Shown here in pieces: positions 35,659 through 44,398 of a DNA stretch of 45,063 nucleotides. Position numbers and translations under genes: made by a program. Numbering within the stretch: the stretch's first letter is position 1; every line of letters starts with the position of its first letter. The stretch comes from Proteobacteria bacterium UBA7420 (GTDB taxonomy: Bacteria; Pseudomonadota; Gammaproteobacteria; Magnimaribacterales; D2472): positions 1 through 45,063 of the forward strand of contig DKMG01000095.1 of the NCBI GenBank assembly GCA_002469975.1. The letters run 5' to 3'. The notes below the pieces were generated by a model. It had not been told where the DNA came from. It ran no database searches and saw nothing but the letters and a program-made list of their open reading frames with translations.

Positions 35659-35689
35659 ACTATACAACTTAGAGCATGCTCTAAGTCAA
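35659..35689 (-). promoter_or_regulatory. MerR-type promoter with 20-bp palindromic operator
   Basis: On the minus strand, -35 TTGACT (35684-35689) and -10 TATAGT (35659-35664) are separated by 19 bp. A perfect 20-bp palindrome, ACTTAGAGCATGCTCTAAGT (35667-35686), fills the spacer and overlaps the -35. This matches promoters activated by MerR-family regulators (ZntR, CueR, NmlR type), where an over-long spacer is realigned by DNA distortion. It drives the MDR oxidoreductase. The divergent FAD monooxygenase starts 27 bp past the palindrome. Confidence 0.8.
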
Positions 35690-35712
35690 GGAAACGGGAT
35701 TTAAAAATATTT

Positions 35713-36855
35713 ATGAACAATCTTTCTAATAGAGTCGGCATTATTGGTGGAGGAATAGCTGGCCTCACCCTTGGCTGCACTTTATTAAAAGAAGGAATTC
35801 CAGCTATTATTTTTGAACAGTCATCTGAAGAAAAATCTCACGGGGCTGCAATATCGCTTTCTCAAAACGCACTTTGTTTATTGGATAGAATAAATATTTT
35901 AAGTAACTTAAAAAATCAATCTTCCATTACTACGACAGCCTCCATTAACAGTCCGCTACAAAAAATTTGTGAATTCAAAACCCCAGAGGTTCTGACGACG
36001 CGCAGACAAATATTAATGACTCTTTTGCTAGAACAATACACAAGCCTAGGAGGAGAGATTCTTTATAACCATATTTTTAAAAGCTTTGATCAAAATAGCT
36101 GTGAAGCTTCATTTGATAATCATGAAAAATATTTTTTAAGCCATCTTGCAGCATGTGATGGCATTCGATCTTCCATTCGCGATCAGTTCTTTGCTTCAAA
36201 TCAACAACCAAAATATAGTGGTTACACTGCATGGCGAGGTATAGGCAAAGGTAATCTTCAGAGTGTACATTTTACCTTGGGCCCCAGCAGTCATATTGTT
36301 TCTTATCCTATTAATAGTGATGGTGATGTCAGTTTTGTAGCCTGTGCCAAAGAGGAATATGAATTTACAGAATCATGGAAAGAGGAGGGGTCATTCAATG
36401 ATTTGTTGGATGATTTTTCAAACTATGATCCAAAGATTTTTCCTGCCATCGAAGATTCTATGAAATTATATAAATGGGGCATATACATCAGACCTCCACT
36501 TAAATCGATGATAGCCGATAACCTAACCTTGATTGGTGATGCTGCTCATCCCATGGTTCCATTTTTAGGACAGGGCGCATGCATGGCTATCGAAGATGCG
36601 TATGCATTTGGGATGCTATGTAAAAAAACTAATGGTAATTTTCATGAAACACAAAAAATATATAACTTTATAAGGAGCAAGCGCACTAATAAAATTCAGA
36701 GAATGTCTATGAGACAAGGAAAAATCTACCACATGAAAAATCCATTACTGGTTTTCGCGCGCAATGCTGTAATGCGATTCACTAATATTCCAGGCAATGA
36801 TTTACAAAGTATTCATGATTATGATGTGGACAATGCAATAAAAACTCACGCATAA
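35713..36855 (+). CDS. FAD-dependent aromatic-ring-type monooxygenase
   Basis: 380-aa group A flavin monooxygenase (PHBH/UbiH fold). FAD motifs: GIIGGGIAGLTLGCTLL at the N-terminus (GxGxxG), the DG motif CDGIRSSIR, and GDAAHPMVPFLGQGACMAIED. It resembles salicylate or 3-hydroxybenzoate 6-hydroxylases and zeaxanthin-epoxidase relatives; the substrate is unknown. It is divergent from the MDR oxidoreductase, with the MerR-type palindrome between them, so both may answer the same signal. Confidence 0.85.
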   Translation: MNNLSNRVGIIGGGIAGLTLGCTLLKEGIPAIIFEQSSEEKSHGAAISLSQNALCLLDRINILSNLKNQSSITTTASINSPLQKICEFKTPEVLTTRRQILMTLLLEQYTSLGGEILYNHIFKSFDQNSCEASFDNHEKYFLSHLAACDGIRSSIRDQFFASNQQPKYSGYTAWRGIGKGNLQSVHFTLGPSSHIVSYPINSDGDVSFVACAKEEYEFTESWKEEGSFNDLLDDFSNYDPKIFPAIEDSMKLYKWGIYIRPPLKSMIADNLTLIGDAAHPMVPFLGQGACMAIEDAYAFGMLCKKTNGNFHETQKIYNFIRSKRTNKIQRMSMRQGKIYHMKNPLLVFARNAVMRFTNIPGNDLQSIHDYDVDNAIKTHA

Positions 36856-36901
36856 AAAGCATCCACATCAGTTAAGACTTGATTCTGACGATTAGGGTTA
36901 A

Positions 36902-37744
36902 TTAATCCAGATCACTTGCATCATGACGCTCAGGAATAGCATTATCTTCTGGGCTAGGAGCTCTTCCAACTCTTGATCCTCTTTTATAGGCCGGACGCTC
37001 TGCTATTTCTTTGGCCCAGCGAGTTACATGCTTATAGGATGCTACATCTAGAAAAATAGATGCATCATAAATGTTGCGGAGCACCAAAGTGCCATACCAA
37101 GCATGCACGGCTATATCTGCTATATTGAAAATATCCCCACACAAATATTGTCTTAAAGATAAATTTTTATCCAAGACATCCAGCTGACGTTTAACTTCCA
37201 TAGAAAATCTATCAATAGGGTATTCAAATTTTTCTGGCGCATAAGCATAAAAATGTCCAAAACCACCTCCTAGATAGGGTGCGCTAGCCATTCCCCAAAA
37301 GAGCCATGACATGCATTCTGCTTTTTCTGCGGGCTCTACAGGCAAGAGCTCACCAAACTTTTCTGCAAGATAGATCATTATGGCACCAGATTCAAAGACC
37401 CGCGTAGCAGGATTGGTGCTTAGATCGAGCAAGGCAGGAATTTTGGAGTTAGGGTTAATCTCAACAAAGCCGCTGCTAAATTGAGCGCCCTCACCAATGT
37501 TAATTAAAAAGGCATCGTATTCAGCTCCCACATGGCCTAATGCAAGCAATTCTTCTAATAGCACGGTGATCTTGATCCCATTGGGGGTGCCCAAGGAATA
37601 GAGCTGCAAAGGGTGTTTTCCAACAGGTAACTCTTGCTCATGGGTTGCTCCAGCAATAGGCCTATTTATATTGGTAAATTTTCCACCACTTTGATTATCC
37701 CATTTCCAAACTTTTGGAGGTGTATATTTTGATGAATCGCTCAT
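36902..37744 (-). CDS. yghU: Glutathione-dependent disulfide-bond oxidoreductase YghU
   Basis: 280-aa nu-class GST-like protein. PVGKHPLQLYSLGTPNGIKI and GEGAQFSSGFVEINPNSKIP closely match E. coli YghU, as does the C-terminal ERHDASD. YghU binds two glutathione molecules and reduces disulfides. ATG 37744 is preferred over ATG 37750 because the AAAGGA box then has a normal six-base spacing and the N-terminus matches the family. Confidence 0.94.
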   Translation of the reverse strand: MSDSSKYTPPKVWKWDNQSGGKFTNINRPIAGATHEQELPVGKHPLQLYSLGTPNGIKITVLLEELLALGHVGAEYDAFLINIGEGAQFSSGFVEINPNSKIPALLDLSTNPATRVFESGAIMIYLAEKFGELLPVEPAEKAECMSWLFWGMASAPYLGGGFGHFYAYAPEKFEYPIDRFSMEVKRQLDVLDKNLSLRQYLCGDIFNIADIAVHAWYGTLVLRNIYDASIFLDVASYKHVTRWAKEIAERPAYKRGSRVGRAPSPEDNAIPERHDASDLD

Positions 37745-37813
37745 ATGCATTCCTTTTAAATTGAAGCCAATAAAGTCTTGTCATATTTTGTGTCGTTCTC
37801 TGAATAAGCTAAG

Positions 37814-37828
37814 ATAAAGAATCTTTAT
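37814..37828. promoter_or_regulatory. Perfect inverted repeat before the DUF3604 gene
   Basis: ATAAAGA-A-TCTTTAT, a 7-bp inverted repeat around one central base, ends 15 bp before the DUF3604 start and just before a strong GGGGG Shine-Dalgarno. It could be an operator or simply AT-rich chance; there is no supporting second copy in the window. Confidence 0.3.
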
Positions 37829-37843
37829 TATTTAGGGGGTTAT

Positions 37844-39928
37844 ATGAAACCAAGTAAATCTTTTATTGGTTTAATAATTGTATCATCAGCATTTATTTTT
37901 TATGCATCCGGTTTATATACAAATCTTCAAACCGATTCAGCTTTAGAAATAGTAGATTTTTCTATTATTAAGGACGCTGAACGTTCTCAGGACATACCCT
38001 CAAACCCTAACCGCAGTCCTTTTTATGGCGACCTACATGTCCACACAAAATATTCTTTTGACGCCTATATTTTTGGCGTCACAAACACCCCATATGATGC
38101 ATACCGATATGCGACAGGAGAGGGAATTACCCATCCCCTGGGATATGAAATGAAGTTACGGGAGCCCCTCGACTTTTATGCAGTGACAGATCATGGTTTT
38201 TATATGGGCATGGTAGAGAATTACGCTGATACCTCCTCTAAGATATCTCAACAAGAATGGACGAAGCCTTTTCATAACATTAATCGAGCTGATAATATCA
38301 CCCTTGCATCTGGACCTCAGAGGGCCAATATTTTTAGTTCAGTTTTAACCCAAGCTATTATCCAGCCCTATCCCTTATGGCACCCAAAAGTTATCCAAGC
38401 TTGGCTCACCAAAAACTTACAATTGGCGCTGACTTCATTTGATTATAATGTGCACAAGTCTGCATGGGCAGATGTAGCGAACGCCGCCGAAGAGTTTAAT
38501 AACCCAGGAACATTCACAACCTTTATAGGCTATGAATTTACTACCTCAACAGCTGTAGAGGGTGGCAATCTGCATAGAAATGTTATTTTTAATTCTTCGA
38601 ATGCTCCGATTAGACCTTGGACTAGAATTGATTCTTTAAACCCGGAAGATTTATGGACCTGGATGGATAGCTTAAGAGATAGAGGCGTAGATTCGCTGGC
38701 TATCCCACACAATAGCAACGGCTCTAACGGTCAAATGTTTGAAGTAGAGACTTTTAGAGGAAATCCGATTGACCTTGCGTATTCTGAACAACGGATGAGA
38801 AATGAGCCAGTTGTTGAAATAACTCAAGTTAAAGGCACCTCTGATACTCACCCACTGCTTTCCCCAGATGATGAGTGGGCAGATTTTGAAATCATGAATA
38901 AGCGGGTTGGGAGCAGACCTCCTTCATACAGCATGCCGCAAGGTGGTTATGTGCGAGATGCTTATTTAAGAGGCCTAACTTTGGACTGGAATAAGCAAGG
39001 CAACCCTTACAAATTTGGCTTAATTGGTTCCTCTGATACCCACACAGGAGCTGGATCTTTTGATGAGAATAACTACTGGTCAAAAGTTGGCATACTCGAT
39101 GGTACTGCTCAAGGCAGAGGATCTGTTCCCCTAACTGACGAGAGAATTGCGCAGTTAACCCAATACAGTGCGGCATATAATCAACCGCCATCTACTCAAG
39201 AGCTAGAAGGCAGAACCTATGCTGACACTGGTTTTGAGCAGTGGGGAGCTTCAGGCTTAGCAGTCGCCTGGGCAGAAGAAAATACAAGAGATTCAATCTT
39301 TAAGGCCTTTAAAAGAAAAGAAACATTTGCAACAACAGGAACAAGACTAGCTGTCAGATTTTTTGCTGGGTATGACATGGACTCTATTGCGCTAGATTCT
39401 GAAGATATGGTGCAAGAAGCCTATGCCAAAGGCGTCACCATGGGCGCTGATTTATTTGCAAGTAACAATCAAGTGCCTCAGTTTTTAGTATGGGCACAGC
39501 GTGATAAAAATGGAGCTCCTCTGCAGAGAGTGCAAATCATTAAAGGTTGGGTAGAGAATGGATCTGGAACTCCTCATGAGAAAATCTATGATGTTGCCTG
39601 CTCTGATGGTTTAGCGGTAGATTCTTTGACTAACAGATGTCCTGATAATGGAGCAAGAGTTAATATCAATGACTGCTCTATTTCAAATGATGTGGGCGCA
39701 GTAGAATTAAAGACTACTTGGACAGACCCTGATTTTGATCCTGCCATCAAAGCATTTTACTACGTGAGAGCTCTCGAAAATCCTTCTTGTAGATGGTCTA
39801 CCTGGGATGCTGTGAAAGCTGGGGAGACGCCTAGACCTGATCTTCATCAGACAATACAAGAACGCGCTTGGTCCTCTCCTATTTGGTACATTCCAGAACA
39901 GAGCAAGGTAGAGATTAATATCTTATAA
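37844..39928 (+). CDS. DUF3604 protein, PHP-like putative metallohydrolase
   Basis: 694-aa protein with an N-terminal signal or anchor helix (about 8-25), so it is exported. The DUF3604 region starts at FYGDLHVHT (residues 60-68; H66, H68) and contains VTDHG, AIPHNSNGS and GSSDTHTG, which look like the metal ligands of PHP-type phosphoesterases. The reaction is unknown; the fold suggests hydrolysis of a phosphate or related ester in the periplasm. It starts a three-gene operon with a PpiC-like protein (17 bp later) and a HupE/UreJ-like protein. Several C-terminal cysteines fit an oxidising compartment. Confidence 0.87.
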   Translation: MKPSKSFIGLIIVSSAFIFYASGLYTNLQTDSALEIVDFSIIKDAERSQDIPSNPNRSPFYGDLHVHTKYSFDAYIFGVTNTPYDAYRYATGEGITHPLGYEMKLREPLDFYAVTDHGFYMGMVENYADTSSKISQQEWTKPFHNINRADNITLASGPQRANIFSSVLTQAIIQPYPLWHPKVIQAWLTKNLQLALTSFDYNVHKSAWADVANAAEEFNNPGTFTTFIGYEFTTSTAVEGGNLHRNVIFNSSNAPIRPWTRIDSLNPEDLWTWMDSLRDRGVDSLAIPHNSNGSNGQMFEVETFRGNPIDLAYSEQRMRNEPVVEITQVKGTSDTHPLLSPDDEWADFEIMNKRVGSRPPSYSMPQGGYVRDAYLRGLTLDWNKQGNPYKFGLIGSSDTHTGAGSFDENNYWSKVGILDGTAQGRGSVPLTDERIAQLTQYSAAYNQPPSTQELEGRTYADTGFEQWGASGLAVAWAEENTRDSIFKAFKRKETFATTGTRLAVRFFAGYDMDSIALDSEDMVQEAYAKGVTMGADLFASNNQVPQFLVWAQRDKNGAPLQRVQIIKGWVENGSGTPHEKIYDVACSDGLAVDSLTNRCPDNGARVNINDCSISNDVGAVELKTTWTDPDFDPAIKAFYYVRALENPSCRWSTWDAVKAGETPRPDLHQTIQERAWSSPIWYIPEQSKVEINIL

Positions 39929-39945
39929 ATTTAAGGAACACCAAG

Positions 39946-40746
39946 TTGAATCTCAGAATACTGGTATTTTTTTTCATTGGCTTATTCATTTTTATAATTG
40001 ACACTGGCTTAAATTCTGACGAGAGCTCTAAAGATATTTATATTTCCGATCAAGAGTTATCGAGCCTGCTATCAGCATGGACATCTCAGGTGGGGCGCGC
40101 CCCAACTGATGAAGAAGTAGTAAATATAATAAACAATCTAGTGCAAGAAGAGATTCTTTATAGAGAAGCGTTGCTTTTAGGCTTGGATCAAGAGGATAGG
40201 ATCATTAAGAGACGACTGGCACAAAAACTTACTTTTTTAAAACAAGAAACAATGCCCGTAGACCCAACCGAGCAAGAGCTACTAGATTTTTATGAAAGCA
40301 ACAAAGCTAAGTACTTTATGCCGCCAACCTATTCTTTTAAGCATCATTATTTCAGCAAGGAATCTAATGCAATAGAGCGTGCTAATAATTCTTTAAATGC
40401 TTTGATAGATGGTGATATGGAGCTCACAGGCGATCCTTTTTTTCTTGGTAAAAACTTTAATCAAAATACTGCAGCCGAGATTGAAAGAAGCTTTGGAGCT
40501 TCTTTCTTGTCAGCATTTGATCAGCCAAAATTAAATCAATGGTCGGGACCTCACGAATCCGCTTTTGGCGAGCATTTGCTTTTTATCACAGATACCTCAG
40601 ATGGTTTTTTTCCACCATGGAATAAAATTGCAGCCAAGGTTACCCAAGACTATGTAACCAAAACTCAGGACGACGCCGTGAATTTATACCTGAATGAAAT
40701 TAAATCCCAGTATCGAGTCATTATTAATCCAAACTATCAATTCTAA
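39946..40746 (+). CDS. PpiC-like peptidyl-prolyl isomerase/chaperone
   Basis: 266-aa protein with an N-terminal membrane anchor (about 3-19), a SurA-like helical N-domain (NIINNLVQEEILYREALLLG, RRLAQKL) and a C-terminal PpiC/parvulin-like region (about 122-240). Parvulin active-site residues are not obvious, so chaperone activity is as likely as isomerase activity. The start is TTG 39946, with AAGGAA upstream. It shares one base with the HupE-like start (TAATG), so the three products are probably made together. Confidence 0.78.
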   Translation: MNLRILVFFFIGLFIFIIDTGLNSDESSKDIYISDQELSSLLSAWTSQVGRAPTDEEVVNIINNLVQEEILYREALLLGLDQEDRIIKRRLAQKLTFLKQETMPVDPTEQELLDFYESNKAKYFMPPTYSFKHHYFSKESNAIERANNSLNALIDGDMELTGDPFFLGKNFNQNTAAEIERSFGASFLSAFDQPKLNQWSGPHESAFGEHLLFITDTSDGFFPPWNKIAAKVTQDYVTKTQDDAVNLYLNEIKSQYRVIINPNYQF

Positions 40747-41699
40747 TGCTTCAAAGGTTTTGTAGAGTTTTGATTCTTGCACTTTGCTCCTCTTCACTTT
40801 TTGCGCACGAATTTAATCCTGCCCATTTGGTTGTGGACGAAGTCCAGAACAATACCTATAAAGTGAACTGGATGTATCCATCTAAAAACATAGGATCACG
40901 GGCCGGGGTCTTATTCCCAGTAGGCTGTCAAAGGGAAGGACAGTCACCCATTCAAAAAGGAAAGTATTTAGTTGAAACACTACTATTAACTTGCGACCAA
41001 TCACTCAAGGGTCAGGTTATTGAGGTAAGAAATTTAAGTGTTTTGACCGATGCACTGGTCACTATCTCGCACTTAAACGGAGAAGTTTTTGAGGGTCTGA
41101 TTAATCTCAAGCGATCGTCCCTCACTGTCCCACTCAAAGAGCAAGTTTATCCTTTGGGCTATTTTAGCTTAGGCATTGATCACTTAATGAGTGGCAAAGA
41201 TCATATCTTATTTATCCTAGGCTTACTTTTTTTAGTATCGGGCCTCCTTAATACAATCAAAACCATCACAGCTTTTACATTGGCACACAGCGTCACACTT
41301 GGTCTGTCTGTATTTGAGGTAGTCACATTGCCGCAAGCTACGGTCGAAGCAATTATCGCCTTGACCATTATTTACCTCGCCATTGAGATCAGTGATCGCA
41401 AGCGTTACGCATCAACTCCATGGCTTATCGCCTTTGGATTTGGATTACTGCATGGGCTTGGATTTGCAAATGCCTTAACAGGCATTGGGATTGGCAATGA
41501 GCAGCTATTCCTGTCCCTCTTATTTTTTAATCTTGGGATTGAAGCTGGGCAATTATTGCTACTCCCTATATTTACTTTTTTGATCTGGTTGGCTCATCGA
41601 TTCAATTTATACAAACAATCCGCCACACTGACTTCATTGATTTTAGGTGGCATGGGTTTTTTCTGGCTCATTGATAGAACCCTTAGCATCCTAGGCTGA
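40746..41699 (+). CDS. HupE/UreJ-like membrane protein
   Basis: 317-aa protein: signal peptide (LFA-HE cleavage near residue 20), a periplasmic domain (about 21-130) and a C-terminal HupE/UreJ_2 domain with six or so TMs. The metal-type signature GIDHLMSGKDHILFILG and the motifs TLAHSVTLGLS and GFGLLHGLGFAN are conserved. HupE/UreJ relatives transport nickel, but the UreJ_2 subgroup is uncharacterised. No hydrogenase or urease gene is nearby, so any metal delivered may serve the DUF3604 enzyme; that is inference. Confidence 0.85.
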   Translation: MLQRFCRVLILALCSSSLFAHEFNPAHLVVDEVQNNTYKVNWMYPSKNIGSRAGVLFPVGCQREGQSPIQKGKYLVETLLLTCDQSLKGQVIEVRNLSVLTDALVTISHLNGEVFEGLINLKRSSLTVPLKEQVYPLGYFSLGIDHLMSGKDHILFILGLLFLVSGLLNTIKTITAFTLAHSVTLGLSVFEVVTLPQATVEAIIALTIIYLAIEISDRKRYASTPWLIAFGFGLLHGLGFANALTGIGIGNEQLFLSLLFFNLGIEAGQLLLLPIFTFLIWLAHRFNLYKQSATLTSLILGGMGFFWLIDRTLSILG

Positions 41700-41708
41700 G
41701 ATTCAGCT

Positions 41709-42932
41709 TTAAATAAATTGCTGATAGTCTATAGCAGCATTCTTATCTATGCTTTTAGTTGCAGGAGGCATAGGATATTTTAATCCAGTGGCACAATTAA
41801 ATAGAATGACTTGGTCGCCCGGGCTAATTATATTTTTTTCAATGGCTGCTTGATATCCTGCGGCAGTAGCAGCCCCTTCTGGGCAAAGTAGCAAACCGTC
41901 TTGCTTTGCAATGAGATCTCTGGTTTCCATAATCTGTTCATCATCTACCGCAAGGGCACATCCATTAGATTGCCTAATCGCCTGAAGAATTAAAAAATCC
42001 CCTATGGCTATTGGGACTCTTATCCCCGAGGCAACGGTATACGCATCTTCCCATAAAGGGGCATGATCCAAGCCCTCATTAAATGCCTTCACAATAGGTG
42101 CGCATCCAGATGATTGAATGGCAATCATTTTCGGCAGCTTGCCTGTTAACCAGCCTAAGGTCTTAAGCTCTGCAAAAGCCTTCCACATACCAATTAATCC
42201 AGTTCCCCCTCCAGTGGGGTAAAAAATTGCATCAGGCATCTTCCAATCTAGCTGCTCTGCTAGCTCAAAACCCATGGTTTTCTTACCTTCAATTCTGTAG
42301 GGCTCTTTCAGGGTTGAGACATCAAACCAACCAGTTTCTTCTTTGCCTGCTAAAACTATTTTTCCACAGTCATTGATGAGCCCGTTGACCAGATACGTAT
42401 CTGCTCCTTGTAGTTGAATTTCTTGCACATTAATCAATGGAGTGTCATCTGGACAAAAAACAGTTGCTTTCATGCCTGCATGTTTAGCATAAGCAGCTAA
42501 TGCAGCCCCAGCATTACCATTGGTTGGAATTGCAAGGTGCCTTAAACCGAGTTGATGCGCCATAGACACAGCAAGACATAGACCTCGCGCTTTAAAGGAT
42601 CCTGTTGGGAGTCGCCCCTCGTCTTTGACAATAATATTTCCTTCGATACCTCCAAGCAACGCGGCACTTTTTTTCAGCGGAACCAAAGGAGTCAGTACCT
42701 CCCCCAAAGAAATTCTAGATTCATTTCTGGATACAGGTAGCAGTGCCTGATATCGCCAAAAACCTGGAGCAGATTCAACACACCAATTCTCTCTGGTGAG
42801 GTCGCTCTTCATTTTATCAAGATCGTATTTCACCAACAATGGTTTGCCAACCTCCGAGAGGTTGTGGACCTCATCTGCTGGATAGACTTTGCCTGTGGCC
42901 GAGCACTCTAAATGAGTAATGTAAGACTTCAT
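41709..42932 (-). CDS. thrC: Threonine synthase, plant-type
   Basis: 407-aa fold-type II PLP enzyme. PLP lysine K114 in TGSFKARG, IPTNGNAGAALAAYA and YPTGGGTGLIGMWKA are conserved. It converts phosphohomoserine to threonine; other fold-II enzymes are possible but the N-terminus LECSATGKVYPADEVHNL is threonine-synthase-like. Oddly, the zinc-ribbon cysteines usual there are reduced to one (C10), so the ribbon is degenerate. It starts immediately after pip ends. Confidence 0.85.
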   Translation of the reverse strand: MKSYITHLECSATGKVYPADEVHNLSEVGKPLLVKYDLDKMKSDLTRENWCVESAPGFWRYQALLPVSRNESRISLGEVLTPLVPLKKSAALLGGIEGNIIVKDEGRLPTGSFKARGLCLAVSMAHQLGLRHLAIPTNGNAGAALAAYAKHAGMKATVFCPDDTPLINVQEIQLQGADTYLVNGLINDCGKIVLAGKEETGWFDVSTLKEPYRIEGKKTMGFELAEQLDWKMPDAIFYPTGGGTGLIGMWKAFAELKTLGWLTGKLPKMIAIQSSGCAPIVKAFNEGLDHAPLWEDAYTVASGIRVPIAIGDFLILQAIRQSNGCALAVDDEQIMETRDLIAKQDGLLLCPEGAATAAGYQAAIEKNIISPGDQVILFNCATGLKYPMPPATKSIDKNAAIDYQQFI

Positions 42933-43895
42933 TTAAGAGTGTGTTGTTCCAAAGTTATCAGTTGCTTTGATTAACTCGTGAATAATTTCTGGCTCAAATG
43001 CTGTATGGCCTGAAAATGGGGCAATCACCAAAGAAGCTTCTGGCCACACTGCAGCTAGCTCATAGGCGGTTTGCGCTGGACATACCATGTCATACCTCCC
43101 CTGAACAATAGTTGCTGGAATACCTCTTATGGCCTCAACCCCTTTTAACAATTGATCTTCAGTTTCAAGAAAACCATGATTCATAAAATAATGATTTTCA
43201 ATGAGGGCAAATGCAAGAGCAAACTCTGGATTAGAAAAATCCTCTACCCTTGATGGCGAGTAATCCATGCTGCTGCATGCAGCTTCCCAGCGTGACCAGG
43301 CAATAGCAGCATTTAGGCTTTTCTGACGGTCTGGGCCAGTAAATATTTCATGGTATGCCAGCATGAGATTTGCGCGCTTATCAATGTTAATAATCTTTAT
43401 AAAATCTGCCCAGGCCTCTGGAAAAATATGGCTGGCACCGTCTTGATAGAACCAATGCAGCTCTTTTTTTCGTAGAAGAAATATTCCTCTTAGAACCATT
43501 TCACTGACAGAGGTCGGATGAGTTTGCGCATAAGCTAGTGCCAAGGTGCTTCCCCAAGAGCCCCCAAAAACTAGCCATTTATCAATTATTAATTTTTCTC
43601 GAAGAGATTCGATGTCCCTTACCAGGTCCCAGGTTGTGTTATTTTCTAAACTAGCATGTGGCTTACTTCTGCCACAACCCCTCTGATCGAAAACAATAAT
43701 TCGATATGTATCAGGATTAAAAAACCTTCTTACATTTTCGCTTCCACCCCCGCCTGGTCCCCCATGTAAAAAGATAGCAGGTTTTCCTTGGGGATTTCCG
43801 CACTGCTCATAGTATATTTTATGCCCATCTGCATCCATAAAACCAGTCTCATAGGGCTCACACAAGGGGTAAAGTATATTGTGATCATGCAGCAT
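42933..43895 (-). CDS. pip: Proline iminopeptidase
   Basis: 320-aa alpha/beta hydrolase of family S33 that removes N-terminal proline from peptides. HGGPGGG forms the oxyanion hole, GGSWGS holds the nucleophile S113, and the acid and histidine are in GRYDMVCP and SGHTAFEP. The length is typical of the monomeric bacterial enzyme. It may complement the M2 peptidase in peptide use. It directly abuts thrC. Confidence 0.93.
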   Translation of the reverse strand: MLHDHNILYPLCEPYETGFMDADGHKIYYEQCGNPQGKPAIFLHGGPGGGGSENVRRFFNPDTYRIIVFDQRGCGRSKPHASLENNTTWDLVRDIESLREKLIIDKWLVFGGSWGSTLALAYAQTHPTSVSEMVLRGIFLLRKKELHWFYQDGASHIFPEAWADFIKIINIDKRANLMLAYHEIFTGPDRQKSLNAAIAWSRWEAACSSMDYSPSRVEDFSNPEFALAFALIENHYFMNHGFLETEDQLLKGVEAIRGIPATIVQGRYDMVCPAQTAYELAAVWPEASLVIAPFSGHTAFEPEIIHELIKATDNFGTTHS

Positions 43896-43914
43896 AAAAT
43901 AAATTTAGATAACG

Positions 43915-44397
43915 CTAATCTCTAAAATTATCAAACTGTAATGGCATATCATATTTTTGATCTTTAATTAACTGCATGATTTCTTGCAGCTCATCTCTTT
44001 TTTTGCCATTGATTCTAACGCTTTCGCCCTGAACAGATGCTTGAACTTTTACTTTAGACTGCTTGACCAGGGTCGTAATTTTTTTAGCTAGCTCTCTGTC
44101 GATGCCTTCTTGCAGACTAATAGATTGACGAGCCTCACCAGTTGCTGAGTCTATGGAACCAGGCTGGAGTGTTCTTAAATCAATACCTCGTTTCGCCATG
44201 GCTTCATGCAGCACAGGCTCCATTTGTTTAATCTGGAAATCTTCTTTTGCCAACAAAAGAATTTCTTTGGCGCTAAGTGAAAAAGATGCATTGGTTCCCT
44301 TAAAGTCAAACCTATTTTGTAAGACCCTGTTTGCCTGGTCTACAGCATTGGTTAACTCATGTTTATCTAGTTCTGATTTAATGTCGAATGAAGCCAT
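43915..44397 (-). CDS. yajQ: YajQ-family nucleotide-binding protein
   Basis: 160-aa UPF0234 protein with two ferredoxin-like folds. ASFDIKSELDKHELTNAVDQA and NRFDFKGT open the protein, and VRINGKKRDELQEIMQLIK closes it. YajQ homologues bind c-di-GMP or nucleotides and act with LysR regulators in Xanthomonas. It is one base from the persulfide dioxygenase gene and 19 bp before pip. Confidence 0.95.
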   Translation of the reverse strand: MASFDIKSELDKHELTNAVDQANRVLQNRFDFKGTNASFSLSAKEILLLAKEDFQIKQMEPVLHEAMAKRGIDLRTLQPGSIDSATGEARQSISLQEGIDRELAKKITTLVKQSKVKVQASVQGESVRINGKKRDELQEIMQLIKDQKYDMPLQFDNFRD

Positions 44398-44398
44398 A

